DNA of 64,000 nt from Harmothoe impar (GCA_947462335.1 OX381721.1:6262001-6326000); one strand, 5' to 3'; shown: positions 33,247-45,235, counted from the stretch's first letter. Notes: generated by a model from the sequence alone, not told the origin. Numbers and translations: made by a program.

Positions 33247-34224
33247 AGCCACGTCATGTGCTGTTGAATTTCAGCAATAAGAAGTTTAAAACCTAGAGTT
33301 CTTGGAAGCATTGTACTAATATTTCTTCTTAATTGAGTACTTCTTTTGGCTGCCTCACATTGATACATGTGTAGTTGAATAGCCTGATTCATCAAATGGA
33401 GTAGTCAAGATTATTGAAACCCAGGGCATAGCCAATAGTAGTATAGGGGCACTAATATTATCCAGGTCCGTCATCGAACACCTATTGTATAGTTTGCATG
33501 GCTGGAACCAGGGGGCACCCCGATCGGAGGCAAACAGTATAAATACTGCCCTCACCTCCTTGCTCCTGCAGACCTCTTCAGGTCTCTGACCCTGACTGAC
33601 CACCCGAAAGTACATATACATCGAATGACCAGAATGAATCAGAACTCATATTTAGCTTGATAGTCCAGGTTGGGACTTTAATAAAAACCCTTTCTTCGCA
33701 TCTCACTAAGAATACTGCGGTTCATGTTCCTATTTCTCGAATCTCATAAAGACAAACTCTACAGTAGTGTGTAGCACTGTTAAGTTCATTGGCGATCTTA
33801 AAACAAACCAGTTACTCAGTTCACGCCTAATGGCTTATAATCTTAAAAGCCCATTGCATATGGCACATTGTCAGCTCTTAAGAATCATCCCTCAGGATTC
33901 AGCCATTGTACGAATGGAATTATGTGGATATGTTGAAGGTAGTAAGATAAGGACGCTGATATTGCTGAATGTGAAGCTAATGAATTAGAGGTATCCACTG
34001 TTACTACACTAAGATATTACTACAATAATAACAAAGCAGTACTGGGTGCTTTCCACTGTTTGATTTAGATATCCATTGTTCTTTCCTCTTCTCCAAGACC
34101 TAGCCGATTTGAACATCAATTTTCATTTCTTATTCTAGATCTGAAACTAAAAGGGCGGCTAAAGAAAGCTTTGGTAATTGCATTGACCATCACAGTTCCA
34201 TTCATCAGACTACCAGACACGACC

Positions 34225-34330
34225 TAATTAGTTAAGAAATTTGAAACTATTTCCAATTCTGGTAGGAAGCACAGTAGGTTGATCTTGTAAACAGCTAGTT
34301 TTAGCGACATTTGTGTAGGCACCAGCGCTT
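34225..34330 (+). repeat. duplicated block E, copy 1
   Basis: GAAACTATTTCCAATTCTGG, GAAGCACAGT and ATCTTGTAAACAGCTAGT align with 37.43-37.51 kb. It may be a further block of the diverged unit. Confidence 0.55.
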
Positions 34331-34569
34331 TAGATGCTTTCTGGGCATCATTTACCCATTGCTTTAACCCTTAACAGTTAACTTATAGCTTGTGGCTAAA
34401 TGCAAGATTTATCATCACTGTGCACTGCTGCAGGACCAGCCTCGAACAAATCTATATCTAAATAAAATGATCCACCGTTATTGACATAGTCATATCACCT
34501 AATTAGTATGTGACAAGGCCCATTATTTCAATTTAGTTTCATTATAAAGATATCAATTGTAATACTAAT

Positions 34570-34712
34570 TGAGCAAGAGTTGGGTTCAAACCTACGTCCT
34601 CCTGAGTGCTGATACACAGTAGCATAGTCTATAAGGGCCAGTGTAGGTATAGGTCTCTAAGTAAACCCCCAGACTGGAAACGTACAGTCAGGGCCCGAGA
34701 CTGCTGCAGGAC
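34570..34712 (-). repeat. tRNA-like SINE fragment, copy 2
   Basis: The minus strand carries GTAGGTTTGAACCCAACTC, a B-box-like T-arm. CAGTCTCGGGCCCTGACTGT is shared with 24.16-24.2 kb. Confidence 0.5.
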
Positions 34713-34714
34713 TT

Positions 34715-34860
34715 GCAGGAGGCTCTACATTTGTGCATCAATGCGACCCTAAACACTGTGAGAAATATTACTCGCAAGGGCTGCATTCTTGTATCATGGC
34801 GACTAAGGGCCTGATGCATGGAAGCGTTATGCTGTCCTCAAATAGTTAGGAGCCACATCA
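34715..34860. repeat. GCATGATGCAT-family copy
   Basis: GTGCATCAATGCGACCCTAA and AAGGGCTGCATTCTTGTATC belong to the family clustered at 17.1-18 kb. Confidence 0.6.
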
Positions 34861-35029
34861 CAATATAGATGGACTTTGCAACACAGATATAATAGAGTAC
34901 AGAAAAGAGTAAAGATAAGATGTGCTCCACAACAAAGTAGGATACTTTTAGATAGTCACCGACACCATTATTGGCAATAACAAAAAGCGGTTCTCATTTC
35001 TTTGACATTTCAGAAGTGCTTCATCTTGT

Positions 35030-35345
35030 TGTGCCGCACACAGCAGGGTCACAGCAGTGGTACACATCCCTCCCTCTTCACTGGGTTGCTTCTTGATCAA
35101 AATAAATACTCATATTTGCCTACAGTATATTGAATTACCCGTTTTAAAAGTCAGCATGTGGGTAGTGTAAGATTAAACTTTGTTTCAAATCAAATCATTG
35201 CTGCAAAAATATTTACTTTGAATGAGTATGAAACCTGATAATCAATGCTGAGTAGAATAATTTGAGAAGCTGGAGCAATGACTTTCACAAAAAGAGATTT
35301 AGAATGAAGTATACAGTTGAAATTGACAGTTAGGAACAAATACAT
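35030..35345 (+). repeat. diverged unit, block B copy 7
   Basis: GTGGTACACATCCCTCCCT, AATACTCATATTTGCC, AGTATATTGAATTACCC, AAAAGTCAGCATG, TGAGTATGAAACCTGATAAT and GAAGCTGGAGCAATGACTTT follow the B order. CATTTCTTTGACATTTCAGA just upstream matches copy 8. Copies 7 and 8 sit 965 bp apart and are each followed by a C block. Confidence 0.75.
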
Positions 35346-35544
35346 ATGCTGTAGGCCGGTTTAATTATGTTTATATTCCTCAGCATGTATGGCAAATTAC
35401 AGCAGTGCATTTTTATTTAGCGTAAACCTTAAATTGGGTTAATATAATATGCAGGATATTTAAAGTTCAACTGTTAGAACTGACAGTCAGGCATCTTATG
35501 AAATCTCCTTTCAATTGAGAACTAGTAAAACCAAATTACCAAAC

Positions 35545-35660
35545 AAAAAACACTGCACTTGAATCAGCTCAAACCAATTAAACTTCATTCACTGAACTCC
35601 AGGCTTAATTTATCAGATAATGCTGTTAAAACAACCTTGTCGAACCTGCAACCCTAGTGT
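35545..35660 (+). repeat. diverged unit, block C
   Basis: TTGAATCAGCTCAAACCAAT, TAAACTTCATTCACTGAA, CTCCAGGCTTAATTTATCAG and AACAACCTTGTCGAACCTGC align closely with 36.44-36.54 kb. Confidence 0.75.
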
Positions 35661-35999
35661 ATAAATAGACATTATCAAAACTTGAAACCATTTCATGGTG
35701 CAAAGGGGCAGAGGTAGTGAGTTAAAACCTAAAATTGACAGAAGCCTTACAAGTGTGGGAGCAGTCATGCAGTGCTCCAGAAGTAACCGGAAATCACCAT
35801 TTAAAGAGAGACAGAGCGATGATAAGAGTCAGAAAGGGATAACATCTGGTCCATCGCACAACAGTTTATAGTGATTATCAGACATTCACTGACATTATAT
35901 TGGCTATAATAGCAGTCAGTTCCAATTTCATTGACATTTCAGAAATGCTTAATCAGATACCTCTAATGGAGTTCTGCATTCAGACAAGATACACACAAG

Positions 36000-36315
36000 G
36001 CAGGCTGTAAAGATGTGGTACACATCCCTCCCTGTTTACTTTGTTGCCTCTTGAGGAAAATGAATATTCATATTTGCAGTCAGTATATCAAATGACCCGT
36101 TGTAAAAGTCAGCAAAGTTGGAAAGGTGAAAATGAACTCTGTTTCAGATGAACAGTTCAAATTATTCTCGTGGAATGATTGAGTTTTAATGTGTGTCAAA
36201 CCTGATTATGAAAGCAGAGGAGAACCACTTTAGAACCGGAAGCAGTCATCTTGATAAATGAGATACTGAAATCAAAACCTTATTCACAACAAACCTACTT
36301 ATTTAGACTAAGGTA
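36000..36315 (+). repeat. diverged unit, block B copy 8
   Basis: GTGGTACACATCCCTCCCTG, GAATATTCATATTTGCAGTC, AGTATATCAAATGACCCGTT, GTAAAAGTCAGCAAAG, CAAACCTGATTATGAAAGCA and GAGAACCACTTTAGAACCGG give a near-consensus copy. None of the frames stays open across it. Confidence 0.8.
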
Positions 36316-36429
36316 CAAAATGAGAGTTGACAGTTTTGCTGTTAGGATATTTTAATCACTTCGTATTATTCATCCTGTATGGTTTAATAGAGCATTGCAT
36401 TGCTATTGAGCATAACGAAGCCATAAATT

Positions 36430-36540
36430 TACTTGATAGAAGACATCTAACTTGAATCAGGTTAAACCAATTAAACTTCATTTGGTGAATTTCAGGCTCA
36501 ATTTATCTACTGCTTAAACAACCTATTTGGACCTGCAAGT
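36430..36540 (+). repeat. diverged unit, block C
   Basis: TTGAATCAGGTTAAACCAAT, TAAACTTCATTTGGTGAA and AACAACCTATTTGGACCTGC match the preceding C block. 36.54-37.33 kb shows nothing recognisable. Confidence 0.75.
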
Positions 36541-37429
36541 CTAGTTTAATAGACACTTATCAAAGCCTACTGAAGGCCTCTGAATCCACTGCATGTGATG
36601 ACGTTAAAATGTAAAATTCAAGTGAGTTACTACAATTTAGTTTAATGTTAATAATCTGATTAACCAGATGCACACCTAATCATTAATACTGGAACCCAGA
36701 CTCTAGCTCTAAGAAGTGTGTTACACTGATGAAATCCTGCAAAGGTCCCTAAATGAAATCACTGACTGAGCAGGTGCCCCGCGGTTTCTAAGGAAATGAA
36801 CTCATTGCATGATAAGTTAGCAGCTGTTTTGAATCAGATTTTGTAGATATGAATTTCTAGGGGGAACTCGAGTGGGTCAAATAAGTTGCTGTATGCTATG
36901 CGTCAGAATAAGAGAGTATCCACTTCTAGGAAATACAGAGCAAAGGTTCAAGAGTATAGTTTCTCAGTGAGGCTTATCCGTGAGGCAAAGCCTACTTGTG
37001 CTCATTGTGTTTATCTATGTCGATTTTAACATGTTGGTCAAAATTCCATTTCATTAATCAGTAAGGGCTATTTTATATTGATTATATCATTAAAAAGGCA
37101 GTGAAATAGGGCTAGGGTTATCTAACAGTAGCAGTGAAATAGTGAAATACAGGCTTTCTCGGTTAAGTCAGTAGGACTGGCGTTTTAAATTATGGAAGAA
37201 AGAAGGGACATTTTTGCCCTTCGCAGTGTGCTAGCTAGACCCTGCATTCTTTTCTCTTTAACAACACTGGGCTGATTGTATGTGTCTTTTTCATGTCTGA
37301 TTCTAAAATAAACTTATTCTAAAAGAGACTCAAAGGGAATAGAAAATGCTAGCTCTTTCTTAACTTCTGTGAGGTTTTCTTTACCTTCACAGCCCGATTC
37401 ATTACTTAAACAGCCTGGAGACAATGAGT

Positions 37430-37515
37430 TCAGAAATTCGAAACCATTTTCAATTTTCAGAGATAGCACAAAGTGTGGTCTTGTAAACAGCTAGTGTCCA
37501 TCACCCTTTGTGGTT
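37430..37515 (+). repeat. duplicated block E, copy 2
   Basis: GAAACCATTTTCAATTTTCA, GATAGCACAAAGTGTGG and TCTTGTAAACAGCTAGTG match 34.24-34.31 kb. Confidence 0.6.
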
Positions 37516-37679
37516 TCCTGTGTATTTTACCACAAAGCAAGATGGATAGAGTCAACCTCTTAGACTGAATAAACATCGGAAATTACAAGCAAAAGGTTTT
37601 ACTTCTAGCCATAGAACCAAGACACACACATATACAGCGGCTTCAAAAACAGCTTTTTTTTTGGCAAATGTCTCCCCTA

Positions 37680-37797
37680 TCCCAGTGGGCACAGAACATT
37701 GAATCAACATTGATAAATGGTTGACAATGTTGATTCAATGTCAATGCAATGTTGATTCAATGTTGAACTGAATTTTGTGCCCATTGGGATATAGGAT
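37680..37797. mobile_element. small foldback, CCAGTGGGCACA ends
   Basis: TCCCAGTGGGCACAGAA at the left is inverted as TTTGTGCCCATTGGGA at the right. Three copies of AATGTTGATTCAATGT fill the middle. The CCAGTGGGCACA end type is common among short animal foldback elements. Confidence 0.8.
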
Positions 37798-38258
37798 AAA
37801 TTTTAGAGTTGGCAGAGTATGGCCCATGGCTGTATGATTTAAATATATATTTCATGTACATTCCCACATAATGATAAAAAAGTTGTGACAGGACAACAGT
37901 ACAATCTATTTCAAAGTTTTAAACTTTTAGACATGGCTTAATATTCTCTCTGCAGTTCTACTAATGATTGGATTTTACTTTACTATAAGGCAAAGACTTT
38001 CGCTTGGGTACTTAGTAGTGGCCATGATATTATAAAAGCCATATGTTCTGACCCATTCTATGATTAACATAATACAACAATTTTAAGTTAAATGGGCATG
38101 CTGTTATCAACCAGCGATATACAGTTGTAAATTCTGATGGAATATATAATTATGTTAATCATCGAATGAATCAGAACATTTCACAAACTCGATTCTATGG
38201 AAGCTATATCCAATCTCATCTGAATATTCCTCATGCTATACACAGCCTAACCTTTGTA

Positions 38259-40520
38259 GTCAGGTCCCTTAGCGAAATGACCGTTATTTTCCGGAAAAAA
38301 ACATCAAAGTTGGTACACATATTGGTATGGCTATACTTTTGAATATTTTTCCTTGCAACAAGAAAAAAATCCCTGGGACACATATTTAATGACATCTTTC
38401 AAAATTGCCACAAATTAGTAGGAAAAACTGGATGATTTTACATTATGAGCATATTTGATTGGTACACCCACTTCAGTTCATATGTACATGTAGCCAACAT
38501 ATATTATTCCATAAAAAGATCAAATATTTGACTTTGACTCCTTAGGATTTATCCGCCACACAGTTTTCATTTTTCAAACAAAGGTCAACTTTGTCTAAAT
38601 AGTGTGGTTAAGGGATGTCAATGGGAAAGCTTTTCCCTTTAATTAAACATATCTAAATTAAATGTGATGATGCTCTATACAAAACATTCCATGAACATCA
38701 CCAGTATATAGCTTAGTCACCATATTTGTGGCCAAAGGAAATACTGTACCATCATCTATAAGCGTTTATAACTATGGAGGGCTGGTTACCCACAGCACTT
38801 ATACAAGACAGGCACTTTTTCAGATCCACTACTACATAGAGACCTATGATATTGGCATCAAATTTGATGTTCTGAAGATGTGGAGAAGTGGTGGACATGG
38901 AAACATGTCTTGTTATTGACCTGTCTTAGGCAATAACCTCACCTACTAACGTATCTCACTGGCATGTCCACGAATTATATACACCTGTTGCCCCAACTCT
39001 ACCCTGACATAAGTACACATTCCACCTTACCTGCATGTTACCTATGTATTCAAGTATTGATTTTTATTCTCCCCCTTTTGATGGGTCAACTACTGTTGAC
39101 TCTTCAGGAAGAGAGAGTCGTTTTACTTTCCTCTGTCACATGGGAGACAAACTGTGACTCTTGCTGTCAAAGTTGTGGCGACTCCTTCACCTTCTCTGTG
39201 TGACCATTTCTTAAAATTGGTAGGGCTCCTGTCCATTTCTTAAAATTTGACAAGGGATATTGGGACCCCCTATAGACAGCCCTTTTATTGAAGGGTTTAG
39301 AACCATGTGTATTTCCCCACCTCCCTCTAGTGAGAGGAATACAGTTGGAGTGATGTGGGAAAAGGGAGGGATGAACAGAGGGAAGGGGAAAGGGGATGAA
39401 AGAGAAAGACTGAGAGGTGTAGAAAGGGAGGGGGGGTTACTCTTAAATTTTTATAATCTACACTGACTTACAGCTGACCAGTTCCCATGGTTACCATAAT
39501 AGGCTTTAACCCTTGAAGGGCTGCTGCTGCCTGTGGGCAGCATCTAATATATCACTGGGAAGCAGCTGCTTAGGGCAGCAGTACAATCAAAAGACTGTTA
39601 TCCTGATTAACAAATATTACATATTTTTGAAGCATCCAAAAATATTTCTACATAGATCCTATGTCCCCTAGTCAGAAAATCGAAAATTCCACATCTAACA
39701 CAACATGTTTTACTCCTTAGGCACTAGCACCTATATGCCAATTTTATATTCTCATGGCAAAGGGCCAGTTGTTAAGGCCCAAATTACATTTGTCAAGGCT
39801 AGCAGATAAAGGTTAATGATTGTTCTCGTCAATACCATCATTTTTAGCAATTACACTAGACATTAAGCAAATGCATGAGGATCTTAGAGACGGACGTTTA
39901 AATCAATGTATAAGTGGTAGCCATCTTGGATTATCATGCATACCTTGATTGCCTCCCCTTGAGATTGATTGTTCTTATCAATATAACCATTTTGAGCCAT
40001 TGCACAACCTGTTTAATTCATAGTTAAGGATCTCAGGGTTAGATATTTAGACAAGTGCCCATATGGTAGCCATCTTTGATTTAGGCGGGTTCCTTGAAAT
40101 CTTGTATTGCCTACCCTTCTAGGGCTGACAGGTGTTGAAAATTAACTCATATGAAAATTCTCAGAATTTTGTTCAGAGGGGTTGCTTTGAACCCCTAACA
40201 GCCCCTATAATGACCAAACAAAGATGGCCGCCCCTGCTATAATAATAGGTTTTCAGGGTTAGAAAGATTTATATCAACATAGCATACCCATTTTCGAAAA
40301 GGTTTATGGAAAAAGCATGATTCAAATGCACATTCTGGGAGTAAATGTCATTTTCTGCATTTGGTCGGCCATATTGAAAAATAATAGTGTTCCAGTCATC
40401 CAATCTTTTGTTGCAAGGGATAGAATTAATCCCCAAATTTTTCTCAATGTGTGGTAAAAAAATGGCACTTTTTTCCAGAAAATAACGATTTCCTGGTTTA
40501 TTGACGCTAACAGACCTGAC
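38259..40520. mobile_element. 2.26-kb TIR element, TA target site
   Basis: GTCAGGTCCCTTAGCGAAAT at the left is inverted at the right as CGCTAACAGACCTGAC. A subterminal CGTTATTTTCYGGAAAAAA is shared in inverted orientation. TA flanks both ends (38257-38258 and 40521-40522). No transposase frame is visible. The interior holds a short ACAC/CTCTGTG-type element end near 39.19 kb, repeated 'AGATGGCCGCC' and 'ATCTTGGATT'-like text, and otherwise unrecognised sequence. It is a non-autonomous DNA element by structure. Confidence 0.65.
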
Positions 40521-40557
40521 TATTGACACTCACAAGATGGACAGGAAGGGTGACCTC

Positions 40558-40700
40558 TGAGTTCCTTCACAGCAGACATTTGCCCTCTACCTGCCCAATT
40601 TCCCTGTTTATTATTCTCCTGACATTCGAAGAAAGAACTTCAGACTCAGTTTGGCAGCCGTGACCGTTGACACCATCTTTTATTCATAGGAGCCATGTTG
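40558..40700 (+). repeat. diverged unit, block A
   Basis: TTCACAGCAGACATTTGCCC, TTCTCCTGACATTCGAAGAA and GTTGACACCATCTTTTATTC match the other A blocks. No B block follows within 2 kb. Confidence 0.55.
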
Positions 40701-40907
40701 GTCGCTTTGAGATGGGGTAATAAAAGCAGTCGGTATACTTGAAATATATTCAAGACAATGGAGGGGTTACAGATAAGAGCATGCAGGAGACCAGCCATAC
40801 GTCCAAACATCATTTTCCCATTACTCAATAATAAAAAAGAAACACTAAAAAAGAAAAGGAGAAAAAAATGCTGCCTTAAGAGATGGGAGCGTTGTTATTG
40901 CAGGCAC

Positions 40908-40910
<3 letters not shown>

Positions 40911-40950
<40 letters not shown>
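40911..40950. repeat. (GA)n microsatellite
   Basis: A pure GA run of about 40 bp. Confidence 0.95.
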
Positions 40951-40953
<3 letters not shown>

Positions 40954-41617
40954 AAGGCTTGAGGTGAGGTCTATGTAGGGAAGTGGTGTTTGATGTCTAT
41001 TCTGCTTAGTATTCAAGTCATGCTGGGGGCAGTCAGTGTCTGGATAGTGTAGCAAATTAGGGTCAGATTTCTGGTCAGGAGAATGTTGGGTTGAAGTGAA
41101 ACATCTACCGTTAAAACTTTCTAAAAAATTGACCTCCCTTATAAGCCAACCCCCACTTTAAGAGAATATTATAAGCCGAATTTGGACCCATTTAAACATG
41201 GTTAAACTACAATTTACTTGATAAAAACCTCCATTGTATGCCGACCCCCCCCCTTTTTGAGACGATGCTTTATAGGAACCAGGCCTAAAATTCCCCAAAG
41301 AAGGTCGACTTAACAGAGAGGTTTGACGCTATGGTCATCTGCAAAGTATTCTGTACACCAAATTGAGGTGTATGCAATTAGATTCAGCAAGGATTGCTTT
41401 ACGTGAAATATGTTGGTAATCCGTAGTTATTGTCTCCTCTGCATTATATGTAAAAATTGTCACCACAGGATCTACCAATAAATGTGATATGCCATGCAAA
41501 TTACACCTTACTTTGGAATATTGAATAGGATATGCTTCCTATTCTTTGCCGTATCAAAAAAACTACCTCGCTATTGAAGCTAAATCTAATCGTCTCTTTT
41601 ATCTTCTCCCTTTGCAG

Positions 41618-41676
41618 GATCCACTTGAGTGAAGTACTTGATGGACTCGGCTGCCAAGAATAGAACTTAGACTAAG
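41618..41676 (+). other. candidate non-coding internal exon
   Basis: TTATCTTCTCCCTTTGCAG gives a strong polypyrimidine tract and acceptor. ACTAAG/GTAAGC gives a strong donor 59 nt later. All three frames contain stops, so any exon would be 5' UTR or lncRNA. A partly matching copy, AAAGTACTTGATGGTATAGA with an upstream TAATCTCTTTTTTCCCTCTC tract, lies at 44.53-44.61 kb but has lost the donor. No linked exon was identified. Confidence 0.35.
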
Positions 41677-41989
41677 GTAAGCTGGCTGTGTGTATAACAT
41701 CAATCATGTGGTGTATGAAACTCTAACATGAGTACTTGATGCTTATCCCCCAAGCTCTCACTACTTCTTCTACAGAGATGTCTACCCATTGGGATCATGC
41801 CAAAAAGTACTTTGCACCCTCAAATGAATGATAAGCAAGTAATTGACTTGCAATGACACAAAAAGTCATTTACATTGGGAGTAACTCTTAGTGCAGTCCA
41901 GGCGTGCTCAACAGGAAGGAATTAACAAAAACAGGGAAGTCGCACTGCATGAGTGTTGCCATTTAGGCAAAGATTGGTCACACTTCTAG

Positions 41990-42165
41990 CTTATTTGATT
42001 CTGGTAAACGCCACTTCAAGCAGCTGAAAAGTCATTATGACATTTCCCTGATATTTGCATGACTTTCAGTGAACTTAAAGCAGCTCAAAATGTGACTTTA
42101 AGATACAGAAAGTAAGCTTAAATGCCAACATTCATGCAAGGATCGCTTAATAGAATGGATGTGCT
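41990..42165 (+). repeat. block shared with 2.06-2.24 kb
   Basis: AAAGCAGCT, TGACTTT and GCTTAAATGCCAACATTCAT, then GCA, align with AAAGCAGCTTATATGTCATT and GCTTAAATGTCAATGTTCAT at 2.11-2.24 kb. This is a weak but co-linear old duplication. Confidence 0.4.
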
Positions 42166-42214
42166 GTGCAGGCAGTACCGCTTTGGATGTGAACTCGCCA
42201 CCATCACAATAATT

Positions 42215-43030
42215 CAGGGTTTGTGCTAGCCGCTCGCCAAATCGCCAATGGCGATTCAAAGTTGAATTTGGCTAATGCTAAGCTCTGGAAATTCGCCAAA
42301 TTGGCTAATTGTGGATGTGGAACAGTCTTTCCTCATACACTTTATAGTCATGTTATATATCATTGGATAGAGAAAATAATGGAGAAGTCAGACGGTTTAT
42401 TCATATCTATGTATAAGTCAATAATGAATATTCATCGACGAAAGTAGCCTAAAATAGTTCTACAAGGCCCACAAATTTAACCAGTAGCTGAAGATATTAA
42501 AGTGACTACCCTGATGATAGTTTGTCTCTGACAAAGGAAAGGGACAATTAGATTCTAATCTTTGATTCATGTCGAGGTTTTGAGTGGGTGGGAGGGTGGG
42601 GACAGGAGTAAGTGAGGAAAGGACTAGATAGGCATGAGCTGTGGTGTTTCCCGGGGTGTTTCACAAATACTGCATTTATCGATCTACATGTTTACAATAA
42701 GTTAGAATGTGTGAAACATAGACTTTCTAAATGTGCCCACTCCCAAATGGGAAAAATGTCTCCCACCATTGTCATTAGACTCTACAGAATGCCCTCCTAT
42801 TTACAATTTTTTGCTTAAGCTAAATATGTGGTTTTGATTATCCCTGTTTCGAAAATATGGGATGGTCAGCTCTGTTAGAATGACTGTCTTTAGTAGGCAT
42901 TGATGAGCAAAAACTGTGATACATTTCATTGCAAAACCGGTTTGGCTAATCAATGCTGAATTTGGCTAATTAAAATTCATATAAATTCGCCAAACTGGCT
43001 AATAGAAAACAGGTCCTAGCGCTAACCCAG
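42215..43030. mobile_element. 816-bp foldback with TTTGGCTAAT arms
   Basis: CAGGGTTTGTGCTAG is inverted against CTAGCGCTAACCCAG. Both arms repeat AATTTGGCTAAT and AATTCGCCAAA near the ends. Internal frames are short and unrecognised. It is a non-autonomous element. Confidence 0.7.
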
Positions 43031-43035
43031 CAATA

Positions 43036-43370
43036 AGTACAGTGTGTATTGTGGTAGTGTCAGATAAACACTAGTATCAAGTCACAGACCTGCCCCTCAC
43101 ACCCGTACTGTTGGGTGTGGGGCTCTAATACTGTTCTCTGCCTAATGACACTACTCACACCTATCCCAGGGGACCTAGCACTCTCTGTGGCTGCCATTTT
43201 AGACACACCATGTGTGTAATTAGGACCGTCCTGAGAGCTGCTCAGGTGGTGTCCATAGCAACCACTTGTAGGGAGAGGAGCAGCTCTGTATGTTGTACAT
43301 TGGGGACTGCATGGCTTTGGGGATTGTATAGTGGACTGGGTAAGGTTATATCTGACCAAAAAATGGCAAG
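43036..43370 (+). repeat. repeat R4, copy 1
   Basis: GATAAACACTAGT, AAGTCACAGACCTGCCCC, GGGGCTCTAATACTGTTCTC and GGGGACCTAGCACTCTCTGT, CTGCTCAGGTGGTGTCCATA are shared at high identity with 45.37 kb. Frames across the copies differ. Confidence 0.85.
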
Positions 43371-43617
43371 TTTTTAGTTTGCATATATTTCAATTTTTGC
43401 ATGCGTATCACATTTTCACCATGAACGCTATAGCAAAAAGTAGGCAAAACTATGCTAATTTAGTGTTTTCACACAACAGAAAGCAATTTCAGTATTGTCA
43501 ACGTGGAGCATTTTATCAAACGGTATGGCCACAGAGCATTGTTGCAGTGGGTGTTCACTTTGTAGTCAGCTTGGTAGTGCTCTTGTTGGACATCAGAGCA
43601 TTCTAGCCTTCTCTAAA

Positions 43618-43830
43618 CCTTTGATATATTGAAGTAGTGCCTTCACTGGGACATGAATAAATGATACATCACATGATGGATGCAGTACAGAGTTACAGCT
43701 GCTGACTTGTGACAGGACAGTAAGGGATGACCGTACTACAGGTGTCGCTGCATTCATTATTTACCAACAGTGATCCATCACCACACCATGACACGTGTCT
43801 ACCACGACACCATTGTTTAAGAATGGAATC
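43618..43830 (+). repeat. repeat D, copy 1
   Basis: AGTAGTGCCTTCACTGGGAC, GACAGTAAGGGATGACCGTA, GTCGCTGCATTCATT and CAGTGATCCATCACCACA align with two adjacent copies at 47.31 and 47.53 kb. Confidence 0.7.
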
Positions 43831-44599
43831 AAAATCCTAATGGAAGTATATTGAAGGACAGCTTCTGTTTCTCTTTCAAACAGCCATATAAATAGATTGA
43901 AATGTAATACACAACCATATTCGCAATGGCATAGTTGTGCTATGTCAAAACCAGCCACTGGACTGCCCTTGTCTAGATTTTAAAACATTTTTTTATATGT
44001 AAATTGACGTACCTTCAGTGGGTTATGAAATTTGGCATGAGTGTACAAATTAAATTTCCAACTTAACCAAATCAGGGGCAAGTGCTGCCTTTCTCCCTCA
44101 GACACATCCCTTCCTAAGAAAGCAGCAAACTGCTTTTGAGAACAGAGCTCACGTCCTGCCGGCTGTTTAAATGGCGCTCACTTGAGAATGTGTTGTTACA
44201 AGAACAGACAGAGAGAGCAGTGGGTTTTTGCAGTGAATACAATGTTAGGTATCAGGTATTTGACACTATGCTGTTCCTACAAAGATAAAGGTAAAGAGAC
44301 CCAAAGATGAAGGAGAATTCAAGGCTTTTAAATTCAGTTCATTTTCTTTCACTGTTCACTGGCAGAGTAAGGCCAGTTAACACAATTGGTATTGTTTTAT
44401 CAGGGGTTACAAATTGACGCATAATGGATTCATAGCAATATGAACTAAGTGGTTAAGTGATTGTTAACATGTCTAAGCGTAAGGCCCACTGTGACGTTAT
44501 TTGTCTTCTCTGTGTAGAGAAAGCTTAATGTAATCTCTTTTTTCCCTCTCATTGTAAAATATACTTAGGTAAAGTACTTGATGGTATAGAATAGAAATT

Positions 44600-44690
44600 A
44601 GACGGGGAATGGGAATTGCTCAGGCAGTAGCATGTTTGTCTCTCATGCATGAGATCATAGGTTCGAGATTCAATAGCACTCTGTTGTTCA
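44600..44690 (+). repeat. possible decayed tRNA-like sequence
   Basis: TTGCTCAGGCAGTAGCATG resembles a D-arm/A box. CATAGGTTCGAGATTC resembles a T-arm/B box, 44 nt downstream. The acceptor ends do not pair well, so it is probably a SINE relic. Confidence 0.35.
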
Positions 44691-45117
44691 AACTTACACC
44701 TCTCTTTCTGCTGTGGTAGACAGCCTACACTATGGCTATGAAAGTTGGCATGTAAAATAATGATGTTCTCAGTAAAAATGTAGGTTAGATCCCTCTTGAA
44801 ATGACCATGGGAGTAATATGAAGCAACCCAACAACCAACTTACTGACTAGGAATCAGAAAGAGACAAGCTGTTACCTGCAACAAACCTTTTTTTGGCCTA
44901 AGTTGGCGGGATCTATAGCATTAATCAAGCGCAGCTAGCACATCGTTAATGCCCATCATCCAACATCTTTGAATGTCTTCCTATGCCAGGGTGTTTATTC
45001 TTCCCTGCACTTTTATATGTCATACCAACCACTAGTTTGCTGCCCTTATAGGGGGTCTGGATCGTGGGGTCCCAATGCCACATGATGGTTTAAATGCCCT
45101 TGTTGTTTGTCAATTCA

Positions 45118-45235
45118 AGAGCCCATGTCCCCTGTCACTAACTTTTCAAGAGCCTATGTTCAATGTCACTAGACCTCATGGTGATTGTTCATTATAAGAA
45201 AAAGCTATATCGCCTTGTTCAATTTGACAGTCCTA
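45118..45235. repeat. CATGTC repeat, decayed copy
   Basis: CATGTCCCCTGTCACTAA, TTCAATGTCACTAGACCTCA and TATCGCCTTGTTCAATTT follow the order of the array at 3.2-3.4 kb. Confidence 0.6.

Noticed and set aside
33480..33620. TATAAATA followed by a pyrimidine tract and CTGCAG, suggesting a promoter or exon
   Set aside because: There is no downstream donor, coding frame or partner exon; chance occurrence is likely.
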